Shown piece by piece: positions 34,301 through 64,000 of a DNA stretch of 64,000 nt. The stretch is from Dermatemys mawii (taxonomy: Eukaryota > Chordata > Testudines > Dermatemydidae). Where the stretch lies: NCBI GenBank assembly GCA_007922305.1, contig ML677335.1, positions 21,511,933 through 21,575,932 of the forward strand, written 5' to 3'. The notes under the pieces were generated by a model. The model was given only the letters and a program-made list of their open reading frames with translations. It was not told where the DNA came from and ran no database searches. The first letter of the stretch is position 1; each line of letters opens with the position of its first letter. Both the position numbers and the translations under genes were made by a program.

Positions 34301-35004
34301 TTTGCCTGAGTCAGTGGTGGAGAATTAATTTATAATGCAGAAAGGTACAATAGTGTGCTATTGTTAAGAGTGCAAGTTAAAATTAGCAAATGTGGAAGCA
34401 TAAGATTTCTTTATTTGCTACCTTATTTTATGCAACTGTTGTATCCAGTGTTCTCTGTACAGGATCCATAGTTTGTCCAAATTACTTGAACATTACAGTT
34501 GTACAAGCAGCATTATATGCAGTAGGTCTAATTTAATAGAGAAATGTCAAATATCAATGTAGTAAAGTGGTTTTTTTTAATCCTTTAATATAGAGTAAAT
34601 TGCTGTGAAAAATGCAATAGTTTTTCACAAAGTTTGCCCTTAGGCAACTGTTCCAGTAGTGCCCCTGCTGCAGTAACAGGAACCAAAGAGCCAATAAGTC
34701 CTTTTAATATGAAAAATATTAGCAATAGTTTAGAGGAAAATTTGGTAGACTTTTAGGATACAAGCTTTTTAGTGTTCACCAGAATAGCAAAACCTGGTCT
34801 ACAGGAAGAAAAGTAAAATGTGCTGAGAACCCTAGAGTCTTTGGAAGCTGCTTTTTTAAAATATAACATACAAAAATAAGATCCTTCATGAAGATGTTCT
34901 TAAATTCTTCTGTAAACAAGTTTGATATTGCTGAGATTCAACACTTTCATGAGGGTCCAGATGTGCTCACTGCATCATGGGAAGGGACTGATCCTCATTA
35001 CCCA
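31304..35004. other. DNAJC9-FAM149B1 intergenic region (convergent 3' ends)
   Basis: The DNAJC9 3' UTR probably ends near 31860. At about 33210-33296 the tract gtgttgtacagtaccgagca then caatgggcttgtggtc looks like a retroposon 3' tail. The 3' UTR of FAM149B1 must extend leftward from 35004, but I could not choose its polyadenylation site. The rest is AT-rich with no gene or element recognised. Confidence 0.6.
31836..31841 (+). terminator. Candidate DNAJC9 polyadenylation signal AATAAA
   Basis: A canonical AATAAA lies about 530 nt after the DNAJC9 stop codon, with T-rich sequence roughly 20-35 nt downstream. It is the clearest signal in the following kilobase. Confidence 0.45.
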
Positions 35005-55704
<20,700 letters not shown>

Positions 55705-56583
55705 CCTCCTCCCTCATCGCGGCTTCTCAGGCCGCCGGGCGCTGCCTCCGGCCGCCATGGCGACGCCCCGCCCCCGAGCGGAAGTGGGGCTGCTGCGGGG
55801 GCGCGGTGACGACTGGCGCGGCGGGGAGCGCGCAGGCCGGTGAGGGGCGAGCTAAGGCGGCAGCTGCCGCGGGCCGTGGCGCCGCAAGTCGAGTCCTTAG
55901 TGTCCGCGGCCCTGCGCGATCGGGCTTCCCACGTTCTCCGGCCTCCTGGGGCGGGCTGGCCTCGGCCTCCCGCACTGCCCCGGGGGCGCCAGGCCGGGCG
56001 GTCTAACGCTCGTGCTCGCGTGCCGGGCCCCTCACCAGGTGCCCTCCGCCCGCAGCTCCGCGGGAAGCCGCTGTCCTTGGTCGGGTCAGGGTGGCCCGGG
56101 CTGGGCGCAGTAGCCGCAGAGGTGTCGGAAGCGGCGGGTGCAGTCGGCGGTGAAGAGGCCGCCAGGCACTAGCCCTGCGCGGTGAGGGGCGGCGGGACCC
56201 GCTCCCCTCTGCGGCGGTGATGGTGGCAGGGTGGGGGTGGAGGTTGGTGACAGGCCAGTGTCTCTTTCGGAGATGTCCCTAGTGTGTGTCTGGGGCTTTG
56301 GATCCAGAGCGTCTGACCTAGGGCTGAGTTCTCTTGTTTATGCTTCTTTGGGGATAACTTTTAAGGCTTTCCTCTGCTGTGGGATTGATTTGCACCCCAA
56401 AGTAAATAAAGGGTTTTCTTATCAGCTGGGATTGGCTGGGGCAATGTAGAGGAGTGTCAGCAATGTTTTGAATGGATAACATGGCTGAATAGGTGATTTT
56501 GGAGGGGTGGGGTTACTTAATATTTACTGGTTTTGAATGATTGAACCTATTTTGTTTGTTTTTTCGAAGGACACAAGTTCAGG

Positions 56584-63748
<7,165 letters not shown>

Positions 63749-64000
63749 TAGGAGTCCCTCTTTATTTTCCCCTAACGTGCTCATAGAGAGAACTTAGAGC
63801 CAAACAGCAATTTACATCCTCAAAAGGATGTTGTATCAGACAGCTGTAGAGAACTGTTTTTACAGATTGGGCATGAGTATTTCCTCCAAGTACTTTCTCT
63901 TTAAGCAAATCCATTCCTTTTTCTCAAACTTTATTCTCTCTCTCCCCACATCTGAATCTAGTTCCCAGCTATGCTTCTCCCAAGATTCAAGAGAGAATCT

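Overview
This is a stretch of vertebrate nuclear DNA: spliced genes with GT-AG introns, CpG-island promoters and dense interspersed repeats. The repeats include hAT elements with 8-bp target duplications, CR1/L3-type LINEs, a Penelope-like retroelement with a GIY-YIG remnant, MIR/CORE-type SINEs and a solo LTR. Together they look like a non-avian reptile, most probably a turtle. That assignment rests on remembered repeat families and was not searched.

Four host genes can be read exon by exon. TFAM (+, 1951-16325) enters from the left with its last five coding exons. DNAJC9 (+, 21163-31303) is complete: five exons, 260 codons plus stop. FAM149B1 (-, 35005-55704) is complete: fourteen coding exons, 594 codons plus stop, all splice phases consistent. 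ECD (+, 56584 onward) has its first six coding exons and runs off the right edge. DNAJC9 and FAM149B1 converge. FAM149B1 and ECD diverge from one CpG island of about 0.9 kb. DNAJC9 has its own CpG island. DNAJC9-FAM149B1-ECD is a conserved vertebrate block, whereas TFAM directly upstream of DNAJC9 differs from the human arrangement as I recall it.

Repeats by region: 0.4-1.15 kb Penelope-like element; 1.5-3.3 kb two opposed copies of one LINE around a TFAM exon; 5.8-6.6 kb a degenerate reverse transcriptase; 7.8-8.6 kb a hAT element with a second hAT inside it; 9.5-10.8 kb a solo LTR; 13.5 kb a Tigger-like element; 14.05-14.85, 18.57-19.33, 29.15-29.79 and 46.50-47.31 kb one hAT family with visible target duplications; 15.4-15.9 kb an antisense hAT transposase tail; 22.06-24.76 kb a nearly intact BED-finger hAT transposase in DNAJC9 intron 2, stopped by one nonsense codon; 25.2-25.7 kb a CR1 3' end; 40-41 kb a LINE reverse transcriptase remnant; 57.2-59.4 kb further hAT and Penelope-like pieces.

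The four genes act separately: mtDNA packaging and transcription (TFAM), histone H3-H4 co-chaperoning with HSP70 (DNAJC9), primary cilium function (FAM149B1), and R2TP/splicing and cell-cycle support (ECD). I found no undescribed multi-gene system. The most unusual items are the one-mutation-from-open transposase, the nested and palindromic transposon structures, and a long basic C-terminal tail on TFAM.
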